Source: Kudoa neothunni
Lineage: Eukaryota > Cnidaria
Direction: 5' to 3'
DNA: 64,000 bases
Assembly: GCA_964304625.1 (NCBI GenBank)
Contig: OZ199840.1
Coordinates: 9,176,001-9,240,000 of the forward strand
The notes under the pieces are model-generated. The model did no database searches and had not been told where the DNA came from. It was given only the letters and a program-made list of their open reading frames with translations. A program made the translations under genes and the position numbers. Positions 12,194 through 24,956 of the stretch are shown here, piece after piece (within the stretch, counting starts at the first letter, position 1; every line of letters starts with the position of its first letter).

Positions 12194-12901
12194 CAAACTA
12201 AATTAAATAAATTAATTCGTCAAGTGAACTAACCTCTACGAAGGGAACTTATAAAAGGATTGGATATAATAGTAGTGGAAGAAGTGGAAACATCATCGAT
12301 ATGTGACGATGTGATATCTTCACTGCTAGCAATGACTGGCTCAGGTGGTAGGCAGTAGATTTTTTTGCATGCCTAACAATTATAAATTTTCCTCCAAATA
12401 AAAAAATCTCCTCCACATACTCGATATCTATCATTGAGAAGATCGATGCATTTTTTGACGCAACCAAACGAGCCCTACAACCAGCCAACAATGTTCATCA
12501 TTAGATTACCAACAAAAATTCACTACTACTCACCCTAGCTATCACTTCTAACGGTTCGAAACGAGTAGAAAATAGTCCCTATCGACAACAGCAAATTAAC
12601 ACTACAAATATACACAATTTAGAAATAGTTTACTAATTCGGGAGGACAAACAGGAAGGTAATCAAAATTTAATGACAACCCAATAGTTTCCACAATTTCT
12701 TTATAACGTCGATTTGAACTTGTGAGTGATCCTACACATCATGAAATCAAGGTTAAAACCATGCGATATCGAAAAATTATTAAAAAAAATCATTCTAACC
12801 CTTTGATAAAATACTCGAATCCACGACACTATGATGCGGTGAAGTATCGTTGGATGGTTTATTGAGTAGTGAGGTGGTAAAAGGGCTTTTAGTAGGTTCG
12901 C
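10182..12901 (-). CDS. CaMKK-like serine/threonine protein kinase (5' end unresolved)
   Basis: Thirteen minus-strand exons join in one frame (379 residues): 12800-12901, 12634-12731, 12534-12578, 12421-12474, 12234-12372, 12037-12126, 11858-11924, 11517-11605, 11400-11473, 11236-11347, 11094-11176, 10994-11049 and 10182-10314. After a Ser/Thr-rich N-terminus come the glycine loop ARGSFGCVKK, the Lys block ACKKI, the helix-C block ENIYNEIFILHQIDHPNIV, hinge LVFEYSCMGP, PTSEGLSEG, catalytic loop IVHCDIKPSN, DFG, SPE and DIWSIG. The end is ERITIDAIKRNAWLT. The family call rests on the extra segment between the Lys and helix C (the place of the CaMKK RP-insert), on ENIYNEI and on PIIDIPTSEGLSE. 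The insert here is Ser/Thr-rich rather than Arg/Pro-rich. HRD is replaced by HCD. The protein stops right after the kinase fold, so no calmodulin-binding tail is visible. The start codon was not found. Confidence 0.8.
10365..10911. repeat. TAA/TAAA microsatellite in the last kinase intron
   Basis: About 547 bases are built only of TAA and TAAA units on the + strand (TTA/TTTA on the coding strand). It fills most of the 679-base intron between exons 10994-11049 and 10182-10314. Every other intron of the gene is far smaller, so this one grew by repeat expansion. Confidence 0.95.
12149..12190. repeat. (TA)n microsatellite
   Basis: About 20 TA dinucleotides lie in the kinase intron between exons 12234-12372 and 12037-12126. 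Confidence 0.95.
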
Positions 12902-14354
12902 CTACACCTTAATAATCAAAACTAATCTCATGTCACTTCTGCCTGACTAAAACCTACACGAATTGTTGAGTGGCTCAAATTTCCTGTGACTAGTCATAAT
13001 ATAGGATGGGTAGCAATTGAGTGGGCTTGGTATTGCACAATTCAGTGATTAGTGCCAATTGATGTATATCAAAAAAGGATTGTGCGCACTATTCTTAACC
13101 TACTACTTTTTGGTGGCGAAATCTAATTAAAGCACCTGCTGAGAGTCTAATGTGGGACTGGTACATGAGGTCACACTGTTAATCTCTAGCTATACGGGGT
13201 GTCTCAATCGATACCTATAATCTATCATGGGATTGATAAAAATGGATAATTAACTCCAACCTAATTGTATCACTCCAACTATGAAAAAACAACAATAAAA
13301 TCTAGCACAACCAAACAGCTGAATTCGACGATTCCACACGATTAATCAATATTTTGATTCATTGGCGCGACTACTAATCCGATATTCGGTGTAGGTGCCA
13401 GCCAGCCGAGCAATAGCCCGTACATCCAACACTACTAAATAGGTTGGTATGGTTACCAATGACTACAATGTTTGCATTATTATTTAAAGAATTAAATTAA
13501 TTGAGATTTGTTGCTATAACTGAATGTATGTAGTTGTTATGAGAAAACAAAAACTCTACATGAAAATTGATCCCCATCATATTACGTTTTTTGTCGAAAA
13601 TGTGTCCCATTGAAATCGACACTTAATCACATCAATAAATCGCACGATAATTATGGTTTATTCTTCTAGAGAAAAATGTACAATTGTATTGTGAAGTGAT
13701 TTTTTAATTTGTGTGGATTATTAGATTTTGCACCAACCTGCGAAGATTAAACAACAATAGAAAATTGAGAAAGTAGTTTATCTGTTAATCCACCATCTAA
13801 GACTTATGAACAAATAAATTAACCTTTTGTGTGAATAAACACTCTGCTAATCCATTTTGTTAATTGCTACATTAATCCAGTGTACACAGTCACCCCAACA
13901 AACACCCCACCCATTAACTAATACAATACATCGATGTCAACTGATATACACACACACACACACACACACACATGTAGATTACAAAAAATGAGATTGGCGC
14001 AGACGCGAATATGTCGTTGTGAAAATGGCGGTATCCAATCACAAATGGATTTCACTATAGATACACCAACATTTCAACCAATAACTTAAATGTTAACAAC
14101 ACTTAGAAATAATCTCGACACCATAACTTATAATTTCATCAAAATGTTGTCCGCTAATTGACAGCATCGAATAGGAGCGTATAAACGAAAATTTATTATT
14201 CTTTCAAGTGGTTGATGAGGATACAGAAAATAAATTAATGTTTAATTAACTCGATTAAGACTCAGTAAACCATTGGCCAACCAACAGTCGTCATCTGTTG
14301 AATAACGCCTTCGGGAGCATTCGTCTGGTTATTACACACGAGTCTGTAGTCGAA
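12902..14354. other. Region between the divergent kinase and Ran genes
   Basis: It should hold the first kinase exon(s), the 5' UTRs and both promoters. A possible kinase start, ATGACTAGTCACAGG near 12998 on the minus strand, does not give the right intron phase, so I did not use it. A (CA)n run lies at 13952-13971. No independent gene is visible. Confidence 0.5.
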
Positions 14355-15149
14355 ATGGAACAGGTGCCGTTAGCAGCTGATTTTAAAGTAGCTCCCAATT
14401 GGTGTCAACTGTTATCACTAGGATTCGATTTAGTGTGTACTAGTTGGTGACGGTAGCACCGGTAAAACCACGTTTGTAAAGCGCCATTGTACAGGAGAGT
14501 TTGAAAAGCGTTATATTGGTAATTCGATATTCTCTGGAGTTGGTCTCAAATGAGGTTTCTCTCTAGCTACCATCGGAGTTGAAGTGCATCCTATCACCTT
14601 CGATACCAACTATGGTCGTATTCAATTCCAAGTTTGGGATACTGCTGGACAGGAAAAATATGGAGGACTTCGTGATGCCTACTATCTCCAAGCCCAATGT
14701 GGTATGATCATGTTTGATGTGTCGTCGAGAATCACCTACAAAAATGTGCCCAACTGGCATCGAGATGTTGTGCGTGTGTGTGAAAATATTCCTATTGTTC
14801 TTATTGGTAATAAAGCCGATGTGAAAGATAGAAAAGTGAAAGCGAAGGCGATCACTTTCCATCGAAAAAAGAATCTTCAGGTAGTTGACTGTTCGATGTG
14901 AATTATGAGTCATATGAGGATTGTTCCCAAATGTAGTATTATGATGTGTCCGCAAAATCCAACTACAACTTTGAGAAACCCTTCGTTTGGCTTGCCAAAG
15001 TGTTAACTGGAAGAAACATCGAAATTGTTGCCGCGCCTGTACTTGAACCACCTGAGATTCAGATTGATGCCGCGTCTGCCGCACAAATGGAAGACGATCT
15101 CCGACAAGCTCAATCTATTGCTCTTCCCGATGATGAGGATGACATTTAA
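14355..15149 (+). CDS. RAN: Ran GTPase (nuclear transport)
   Basis: Four exons (14355-14387, 14434-14518, 14567-14880, 14937-15149) join to 214 residues, the usual Ran length. Introns are 46, 48 and 56 bases. Ran binds GTP/GDP and drives nucleocytoplasmic transport and spindle assembly. Seen in order: P-loop [23 protein letters not shown], switch I with ATIGVEVHP, switch [16 protein letters not shown] with the catalytic Gln, [30 protein letters not shown] (the NKxD guanine specificity motif) and the SAK motif in [14 protein letters not shown]. The acidic end is ALPDDEDDI. The usual GDGGTGKT has one Gly replaced by Ser. The gene is intact; a long ORF on the opposite strand is a shadow. Confidence 0.96.
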
Positions 15150-18100
15150 TTAACTGCGTTATCTTTTTTTGAGTGGTGGGTTCGTTAGTGTGCGCTGCTG
15201 TTGCGACGTTATTCTACAATGTTGTTTGTCTCTCTATACTTGGCTAACTGCTTCTTTGTTATTATCCATCTACTGTGTTTAGTGTAGCTTTTGAGGTGTG
15301 TATTTGCCGTTCTCTTTTTCTATTTCAAGTTTCATAAACCCTTGAGTGATTTTAACTACACATTTTCTTAATTGTAACACTTTAACAAATCCAACAATCA
15401 ATACTGTACTATAAGTTTTAACTCTTATGGATGAAACACTGGAAAATCCATATTAATTTTGGATGTAATCCACAAAATAATCGGTTTCGTTTACGATCCA
15501 TCTTATGTCGATGCACATACGCGTTCATTAATAAAGTAATTGCGTTAATTCGGCCGAATTGAACTTAAAAAAATTCTTGAAAGTTATGCCAAGTTGAAAC
15601 AGTTTTTAAATACCTGAATTGGACAATAAAACTTATAACAATCTTCACACCATTTGGATTTTTTATTATCTCCCTCTCGTTGTATACTCTATCCGCATGT
15701 TTCTCGCTTTACATTTAAGATAGACATTAAGACAGACATTGAGAAGAGGTTCCTGTTGGGAAACATAAACAATGCTGAAACCAGTTTTTATTGTTTTGTT
15801 TGTGGAATTTGTTATCAACAATGACGATTTCTTTAAGAAAATAACGCATTTTAATTTATTGGAAACTTAAGATACCAACATATACTTTTCACGTAATACA
15901 AAAATGCTGCCACAACAGGCTCTATTGGGCGGTGATTGGAGGCGTGGTGGTATTTCAAGTTTTTAATGTAATAAATTTATGGTCAATTTTTTTCCAACAA
16001 TTTTTAAGTAGGAAAACATCGATAAGAAAACATTTTCGTCAACAACGTGATGTTCATTCTTGGATAAACTAAGTTCATCACTAGAATCACACATATTAAT
16101 TAATAATCCGCGCATGCGGTTTAATTTGTTGATCAAACATTTCCCAACTCTCCACAAAACTACACATAGCAATCCTATTATATTTAAGTTCGGAGTAGCA
16201 TTCATTTTTTAGAATATTTTTAATCAAAAAAAACATGGGGTAAATTTTACTCCTAAGACAATTACAAAATAAATTAAAATTAAAACCTATACAATAATAT
16301 CTCGGATAAAATTTGTTGATTAAATCAAAGAAAAAGTTTTTTTAGAAGAATAACTGGGATCTATTAGGTATTGGTTTACTGTATAAAATGATATAACATT
16401 AATAAAATCGTTTTGGAGTAAATATTACAAATAACAAACAATTAGAGCGTTAAGGTTGATATCGTTTTAAAATATAATACGTTTTAAATGATAAATAATA
16501 AACGATGTTGGATTTTTATTGAACTGAGGACGATCGTGAAATTTTTCATAATCATTCTAGAGGGTATAATTCCATCTGTGCGCTGCAATTTTCAGCCATT
16601 GAGACAATAAACACGTCTCCTACAACAAGAAAACCAACTGCTTGTTTTATAATTGACATAAATATAAAAACAACTAATAAGTGTAATTTGTGCATTTGCA
16701 GTCGGAATAATGAAAATGGCAATCCTGCGAAACGATGAATATTATGTCCTTGTGTCCATTCACAGGAGTCTTTTTAAAATTATTTTCCAACTTTAATGAT
16801 TGAAAAGTTTTGATCCGAATAGTAATTATCAAGAAATAGAGCCTGACTTGAATCGTCATACTTTAATAATCAAAATATGAAATTTAATTTTAAAAAATAT
16901 TAATCTAAATTCAAATGTACTATATTTAGACATTGAAAAATAATTAGATGTTAACAACTGATCAAATAATAAAACAATTATACAATCATATCGTGTAATT
17001 ATGTTTATTTTTCATGAATTATTATCCATCAAAGAAAATTCATCTCTGAAGATTGTTTTCATTTTAATTATTGGTATATACATTTTCCTGTTAATAATTA
17101 CTTCTTAAAGTCAAGTTTAGGAGACAATTTACCAAATAACACTCAATAATATCCTTAAACGATGGAGTGTCACGAATGGAAAGATTTATAACACTAAAAA
17201 TTGTTATTCTGCTTTGAATAGGCAAAAATTTAAACGAGACAGTATTATGAGTATGGAGAAACTTTAATATTCTATATTTCTGAATTACATCCATTAATAA
17301 TGACTCAATGTTAACTTTTTTATGGATAATATCATGTAAAAATAATATAAATAGTTTGATGCATAATTCGTATCCATATTCCTTCATAGTGAAATATAGA
17401 AACCAGTGTTTAATATGAGAATTATGCTGTTGACTTCACTACTCTCATATACATGATTAGAAGAAAAATTTATTTTTATAATTTTGAAGCGCATATAAGA
17501 TTTTTAGACTGCTTCCGACGAAAAAAGTCATCAAAAAAGCTAAAAATGAGGATCCACACAGTCCACAATTGCCCAAAATGCAACAATGATCGTGAACTTT
17601 ATTAGGAAAAACAAATAGTTACGATATCTGACCTAAAAGCGGCCATAAATACTACTGAGTAATGAATTAAAAAGTATATTTAGTCATTAATCTCTAATAT
17701 TTTTCACTAATATTACACATATTTTTGATGTAAAAATCGTAGTGAGTTAGCTTAATGTTGTGATAATAAAAATTTCGTATAATACGCGGTAAAATCCTAT
17801 ATTGTTATTACATTCAAAATAACCATTATAAAATCAAGTCTTTATAAATAAATTTATTGGAAAATATCCAAATATGATATACCATTCATGATGAAAAATG
17901 TGGCCTATAGATATCGGAGAGGATTCGACGTGGCGAATCAACGGGATTCTACAACAAACTCGGCTAAACATCACACCGTGATAATTGAATTGTAACGAAA
18001 CAAGAGGAAATATAAGCAAGATTGGCCAAGTGTTTTTCTAACGTCATAATTAATTAATAATTTGGTTATTCATTAGATAAAGTCTTAAATTAAAAATTTC

Positions 18101-18807
18101 ATTGAGATGAACTTAAAAATGATAAAATTTTACACCCATAATCAAACCTATTAGGTGTTATTCGAATGTTATCCTAATAAACAGTATTAGCAATGTCTCG
18201 CCTTTGTCACCTAATTGATTTTATTTGCATGATAAACAAGGATATTAGAAATTTTTCCCCATAAAACAATCTTAGATTGATATTATTGAAAACCACTTTT
18301 TTAACCCATTTAAACATAAATATTTAATCAATGAATGTTGTTGTATTTGCTAAAACTTAGTAACTAATGATGTGTTTGTCTGAATTTTTAGATACACCTA
18401 CAAGGTGTTAACGTAATAACGGGGTGATAAACGTTAATCCGCCACTTATAAGTTTATTTTTTTCCTTCCCACTTTAAAGCTCTAAGCGACAGTTGTCGGG
18501 TGTGTACTTAAGAATGGAAGTTTGGGATGCGAGCAAAATTGTAAAAACTTTCCAATTTGTGTTTTCGAAACAGACAGTGAATAAATCGAATAGAAACCAA
18601 AGTAACCGATCTATTTCCAAATTTTAATAAAATTTTGTAGGTTTTTCCCAACATTCAAAAATTAACCTGATCAAATGTGTTCACAATGTTCATAAAAGTG
18701 CATATTAGTAAAAGATTCTATCAAATCAACTCACTTTCTTATTTCGACCATGTATACTGGTAGTACCTTAAGAACACTGCCGAAAAAAAGTATCAAATAG
18801 TTCATCC
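15150..18807. other. Ran 3' UTR, then AT-rich intergenic sequence
   Basis: No gene can be supported. A minus-strand ORF at 15963-16205 has a hydrophobic start followed by DSSDELSLSKNEHH. This could be a piggyBac N-terminal remnant, since a decayed GGGGTAAATTTTACTCC palindrome lies at about 16236. Around 18400-18470 there is another degraded GGGGTG-bearing piece. ORFs at 16674-16859, 17091-17387 and 17834-18019 (minus) show no recognisable domain. Confidence 0.4.
15530..15535 (+). terminator. Possible poly(A) signal for Ran
   Basis: AATAAA lies about 380 bases past the Ran stop. A second one is present about 90 bases further on. Confidence 0.35.
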
Positions 18808-18829
18808 TCAATCCTTCCTATCTTTGGTC

Positions 18830-19640
18830 CACCTGTACATATGTAAATAGTTTATGTATCTATACATATATGTAAATATCTTGTGCATATGTAAATAGTT
18901 TATGTATCTATACATATATGTAAATATCTTGTGCATATGTAAATAGTTTATGTATCTATACATATATGTAAATATCTTGTGCATATGTAAATAATTTATG
19001 TATCTATACATATATGTAAATATCTTGTGCATATGTAAATAGTTTATGTATCTATACATATATGTAAATATCTTGTGCATATGTAAATAATTTATGTATC
19101 TATACATATATGTAAATATCTTGTGCATATGTAAATAATTTATGTATCTATACATATATGTAAATATCTTGTGCATATGTAAATAGTTTATGTATCTATA
19201 CATATATGTAAATATCTTGTGCATATGTAAATAGTTTATGTATCTATACATATATGTAAATATCTTGTACATATGTAATTAATTTATGTATCTATACATA
19301 TATGTAAATATCTTGTACATATGTAATTAATTTATGTATATTTGTAAATATCTTGTGCATATGTAATTAATTTATGTATATTTGTAAATATCTTGTACAT
19401 ATGTAATCTAATTTATGTATATTTGTAAATATCTTGTGCAAATTTAACTAATTTATGTATATTTGTAAATATCTTGTGCAAATTTAACTAATTTATGTAT
19501 ATTTGTAAATATCTTGTGCATATGTAAATATTCTGTAAATAATATGTATATATGTAAATAATGTGTAAATAACATATGTAAATAACGTGTAAATAACATA
19601 TGTAAATAACGTGTAAATATGTAAACAACGTGTTCGAGCA
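18830..19640. repeat. 48-bp minisatellite with a degenerate tail
   Basis: About nine head-to-tail copies of a 48-base unit containing TGTAAATATCTTGTGCATAT fill 18830-19270. They decay into shorter, variable units (TTTGTAAATATCTTGTGCA...) up to about 19640. As 48 is a multiple of three, the minus strand reads as an open 16-residue repeat (HKIFTYMYRYINYLHM). That is a by-product of unit length and absence of stops, not evidence of a protein. Confidence 0.95.
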
Positions 19641-20395
19641 AGAAACCATCGCTATAAATATAATTACAGGTATTAGAACTATTTCTAAGCTGTTTATATA
19701 TTAGAATTCTAGGTCTAAAATGTTTTAGACTTATCGAAACGTCTTATGTTTCGTATCGAGACTTCTATTATACTCTATGAAGAAATAGAACCAATTATCT
19801 GGAGGCCCTATTACTTTCCTCCATACAAATCTTTGCTATTATGTCCTTTAATTAGTAGTTCCTATCCACATATGATGTTAGTTTTGTCGGAATTAGTGGT
19901 TACGATCTCCCCACCTTATTTAGTCGTTATACTGAGTCTGAAATACGTTGTTCCACAATCAAGAGTCCCTCACAATACAAAAACACCTATTTCCATCTTA
20001 CTGAAATTTCAAACTATATTTATCATGGATTCTATATGGAACATCATATATATGTTTGTCCTATCGTATTTTAGTTTTCGTCTAATTTCAATTCCGTGTT
20101 TTCTTTTGCAATTCAGTGGGAAGGCGTCAACATTTGAAAGACCATTTACGTAATATTGCAACTCGAGGTCGAAGCAATTAGATTTTAAAACGATAGCAGG
20201 GGGCGACTTTTTACCTTTCCATAACATTGAGTAATTTTGAGGGAATATAGTCATATAGTAAATCGCCTATCTATACGTCATCATGACCAGAGGTACTGAC
20301 ACATCCCCTTTTTTATTTTAGGGAATTTTGATAAGCATATCGACAATAACGCATTTTTAAAAGCCTAAAATCGCAAATGATTTAAAATTCATACC
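19641..20395. other. No confident gene; two overlapping antisense ORFs
   Basis: There is an ORF at 19746-20153 (+, 135 residues, very hydrophobic) and one at 20009-20254 (-, NGLSNVDAFPLNCKRKHG). They overlap on opposite strands and neither shows a known motif. The minus-strand reading looks more protein-like and could be the remains of a transposase. I cannot assign either. Confidence 0.3.
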
Positions 20396-22346
20396 TTAAC
20401 CCCTCCGATGATTTTGGGGGTAGAATCTATCCCCAATGCACGTTTAAAATTCATATACCACATTAAGTAGGAAATGTTGGCGTTTAAGATTCTATGCTTT
20501 CCTATAACATACATTTTTTTTAATTTTAAATTAAAAAATTTATTGCATGTTTATCTTCTAAGTACTTTGAGGTAGAAAATACCCCATCCATTTTTTTACG
20601 TTTAAATTTTAAAAAAATTGAAAAACTCTTTTAATTCGTATATATAATGTTTTTTATAAACAAAAATAAAATAAATTTACATATCTTAGGCTAGGTAATT
20701 GTGTTTTAGTCGTCTACATTAATAATTCATTATAATCGGTTTGCCGTCATTTTATATTATGGTTAGACTCATCCAAGTAATTAAATATAGCTTTCGACGC
20801 AAAAATATTAATTTTAGGGAATATTTATTTTGAACAATCTAAACAACTGTTTGAAGAATTTATCGGACAATAAAATTTGTAGCATTTATGACACAATCTT
20901 GTAGTTTTTTATCATTTTTTCGTGGGCAAAACTCACATCGTGCACTCCTTATGTTTACAGGTGGTTCCAAATGGGAAATGTTTGTTTTAATAAAGTTCCT
21001 TTTCGCCAGAATATTGATAGGATGTTTGGCCAACAACAATTTAAACAGTTTACGGAGTTGCTCTGCGATCTTCCTTAGGAAGGTTCGTCCATTATTCGAT
21101 TCATCAAATATTTCTTCATACAATGCAAAAGCATTCGCCAATGACAAATCGACTATGCTAATGATTCGACGAACAGAACCTGACGCGAGCATCCTGTCAA
21201 CATTATCTACACCGTCCCTAGTTTTAATATAATCCAATATTAATTGAGGTTTGAACTTAAGATATTCTCCAGCAACAGAGTTATCATGCGTGTTGGAAGT
21301 TAGAAGAATCACAGATTTTCCACATATAATAACAGCATATATTTATCGTGAAACGAAAAAATGATGGAATAAAGAGGTCATTTTCTTGAAGGTTGAAGAC
21401 AAGATGGTATATCTTATTTTTTTCTCATTTCTCCCAAAAAAATCAACTTTCTTTCCGAGAATCATCGATGAGAAGAAATTATCCGCGGCAACATCTCGGC
21501 CAGAAACAAACAAATGAGTCGTAGGGTTGTGCACGATGTTTTCACCTATGTTGGTTTGTCTGTTCATCTCAGAATTAATTCTCTCCCAAATAAACGCTGG
21601 CGTTACAAACGTAATTTGCGATTGGATCAACCAGTAAAAAAATTTTTATGCCATATTTTACTGGCTTCATGGACATCTTCCATGGAAAGGAATCAATTAT
21701 TCATCAACATTTACATCCTCATTCGGAGCAAAACATTTAGGTAGCACGCCAACCCAATTCTCCCAAATATCACGAATGGCACATAATTTATCAAACCTTT
21801 TACGTTCTTTGAGTGTATCAATGTCATCGAAATGCGGTGCTCAAGAAATATGTTTGAAGCGTCGAAGTGAAGATAATTGCCGATAGATTTCTCTTCCTTC
21901 CTTCTGGTTGAATAACTCATTTATAGGTTCCTCTCTATCCTTTTGAGTGGTAATGAGGATTAACTATCCTAAATATCCCCTAATTTCTACCAAATCAAGA
22001 TCGTACCATCGGTTTGTAAACATATTTGCAAACAAAACGATTTCATAATTTGAAATTAATTAAAAGCAGTCCAGCATGTTTTTTATTTTTTGTTTGAGCA
22101 TAGATTGTGGATACATTTTACTCTCCGAACCTCTGTTGGACGAGGCTATGAAGCACTCCATTGAATACCAGATTTACTCGTAAGAACATCGATACCAACG
22201 TAGATTATTTCCATTTCGTCTGAAAATTCTTCATCTTGGTAAATGTGACCTTCATACTCAAATTCCGAAGAACAGAATTCCTCATACAAATCATCTGAGC
22301 TGTTCATTGAAAAAACGCACACTCGCGCCAAAAATAAATATATCAT
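20396..22346 (-). mobile_element. piggyBac-type element, copy 3 (degenerate)
   Basis: It begins with TTAA at 20396-20399, followed by CCCCTCCGATGATTTT and a near-palindrome GGGGGTAGAATCTATCCCC. The right border could not be placed. The interior carries a broken minus-strand transposase. Confidence 0.7.
20860..22346 (-). pseudogene. piggyBac transposase fragments (copy 3)
   Basis: Blocks are read from high to low coordinate. 22146-22346 is an acidic N-terminus ending LTSKSGIQW, the equivalent of KSGIAW in copy 1. 21711-21920 carries EEKSIGNYLHFD. 21343-21630 carries VAADNFFSS with the second catalytic Asp. 20860-21312 carries DGVDNVDRMLASGSVRR with the third Asp, then a direct junction to VDLSLANAF, so about a dozen residues (RRFTRRWP...) are deleted. 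The C-terminal CEFCPRKNDKK zinc domain is present. Four frames are used, so the gene is dead. Confidence 0.8.
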
Positions 22347-22503
22347 TTTTTCGTGAGGTTTAAACTAAATCCACCGGCTGAAAATACGTTAAATACTAGT
22401 TTTGAAAATTTTGTAATATGTTTCGTATTTAAAACTACAAAAATAATTGTGTTTTTATTAATATTTAAGTGATAATTAGTTTTGTGTTTTAGTATTTTTT
22501 TGT

Positions 22504-22781
22504 ATGCTTGCGCAAAAAGTACGTCCTATCCCGCCGGGACCAGTAATACGTACCATTTCCACATCCCCACGGGGATTACCTACGACCGATCCATTTCGGC
22601 AGCGGTTCTCAAAAGCTACAATAAAAAACAACATAAGAAATTGGTGCATATCGTATCTTATGCCGTCAGTGAACTTTCACTGATAGCTAGAGTTAACAAC
22701 ATTGGTGGTAGCTGGCTTTTATCAGTAACCTACGCACCAACGTACTTGCAGGAAGAATTTGCTGCTTTTCTGTTACAATAG
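22504..22781 (+). CDS. Unrecognised ORF in a GC-richer patch
   Basis: The stretch is clearly richer in G+C than its surroundings and is open in two + frames. One frame opens upstream and reads YPAGTSNTYHFHIPTGI ... KKQHKKLVHIVSYA ... ARVNNIGGSWLLSVTYA ... EFAAFLLQ, ending at 22781. The other begins at ATG 22504 (MLAQKVRPIPPGPVIRTIST) and stops after 59 codons. A plausible splice acceptor (GTGTTTTAG) lies just upstream, so it could be the last exon of a small gene. I do not recognise either translation. Confidence 0.35.
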
Positions 22782-24956
22782 ACACCCGATAGATAATATG
22801 CGCTAAAAATATTGGAGAATTTATTTTATTTTTGTGTTTTCTTTATTTAGCAACATAGGCATTACACCTTTTATTTAATCGAATAACAAAAAACATTAAT
22901 AAGATTAATTGACCGAAAAATAATTCACAATTTTTGTTTTAATCATATTTATTGATATAATATTTGTATCTTTTTACACTGGGATAAACTTTAGCGAATG
23001 GTCAATTCTAAAAATCATTTTATTTCTTATTCAGTTTTTAGCACAATACGAAAATAATCGTTTACATTTTAATCGTAAAATCTTTATCTATGCGCATCCA
23101 TACCATTCTTTAAGTGTCAAATAACATTATCGCGAAATAAAATTTATTCTATTTTTATCTATCCAAAAAATGATCAATTTTTTGGATAGATATCTCAAAA
23201 GACATTTCTATTCGTTCAATAATTCAACCGTTAGAATTTTAATTTTTCCCTCGTTTCAAATAAAAACAATTTAATCTTACTTGATTTGACCGAAAAAGTG
23301 CGTATTATCTATTATCAGTTAGTCACGTGGCATAACAGATTGGTAATTCCCTAATTTAATCCTAAATATTTTTTAAATTTCTATCTTTTTACAATTACAA
23401 AAATATTATAAAACGTTTCACCCAATATAACCTTAGAATACGCCGTATCGATGAAAGTGTGTAATATCGGTTGCCTACTGTAATACAAATATTTCTTTTA
23501 TTCGAAAAAATTAGACTAATGTATATTGTACAATATCGAGGATTCAAGTGGTGTTCCCTCGGTAAAAATAAAAGTTTTTTTTTCGACTTATGGGATTTAT
23601 ATTCCACCAAAAATAAAAAGCAAAGATAGTTAACACATTTATAAAAGAAATTATGATTAATTTCTTTGTATAAACTATTATTTTAACTATTTCTTAAGTC
23701 CAACAATGGATCGAAGGTTAGGAAAAACATGTAGAACACCATCTAAAAGAGACACAGAAATAGATTAACTTGAAAATAAACAAATCTACAAGCTTTAATT
23801 AAAAAAACATTGAATATGTTACAATTTCGTTAAGTGCGTAACAAATAAATTTTTTATTAAAATAAATATTAAACTATTAGAGTTTTTTAAACTAACCTTA
23901 ATCTAAATAGGTTAATTTAGAAAAAGATTCCATTACTAAAAAAATTTCGAGAACCACTGTTGTATATTTATGGTTTCTAAGCTGATGACATTAATTTGTA
24001 ATAGAGGAGCAACGTCTCACATTTAACGGCGTGCCAATTACTAATCCTTTTATAGTTACACAGATTATTCTATTCACTCGCGCATTGGTACTAAACTTCA
24101 CTTTAGTCATCAATGCTAATAGGATTGATTTCATATATCTCGTTATTCTTTTTTTCTGGATAGCAAACCTGAAAAATTTGAAACGATAATATGCATGGCA
24201 TAACGAATTGTCAAAGTCACGTGACAAAATTATTATTCAACTTTATCTGATTTCAACAGGCACAGCCTAATCTTATCCCATCTCAATTACACATTAAAAT
24301 TTTTTAACAGATAATTTGAAAATAGGAAATAATTTATCAGAATGTAACCATCTATACGCGCATAAAAAATTAATTAACAATATTTCAACAAAGTGATAAA
24401 ATAATATATATATGTATATATAAAAATTGCACTGTTCGCCAATCGACTAATTTGATATATATAAAATATTATTTTCGAGATAATTGACAACAGTTATTTT
24501 TGGAATGAATAAAATTAGTTTCCATGATTTATTGAGATTATTTATGTATTTCAATTACCAAAATATTAAAGTTGGGCGTTTGTTGTTTTTTATAGTATTG
24601 TTTACATTTGGTAGATTTAGATAGATTAGAAACGCAGAATTGTTAATCCAATCGATTAGAATATTTGTATTTTTTATTATTGCTGAGATTATATATCTGA
24701 AGTTCTAATTGTAATGTGGGTAACTGGAAGAATTTGCTATATATCAATACCATAAATAAAGTGTAATTTAGTAAGAAAAATTTCCAATAATCATCATAAA
24801 TACGGTATTTTCCCAGTTATCATTTTTGTTTCAAGATCACAAACTATACATCAATTAAAATCATGGATAAAATATTACCTTCTTATTCGATAGTTAAATA
24901 TATGTATTCTTACTAAAAATACTGATAAAAATTCGTTGGAAGAATTATAATTTACA
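22782..24956. other. AT-rich sequence, no gene seen
   Basis: Minus-strand ORFs at 23395-23610 and 23991-24227 are short and without motifs. The last part is the 5' flank of secreted-protein gene B1. Confidence 0.45.

Noticed and set aside
14563..15084. Minus-strand ORF of 173 codons
   Set aside because: It is the shadow of the intact Ran exons on the opposite strand.
18808..19272. Repetitive 154-residue minus-strand protein
   Set aside because: Produced by a 48-bp minisatellite whose unit length is divisible by three; no start context, no domain.
22104..22480. Right border of piggyBac copy 3
   Set aside because: No TTAA with the expected inverted end could be identified, so the border is left open.
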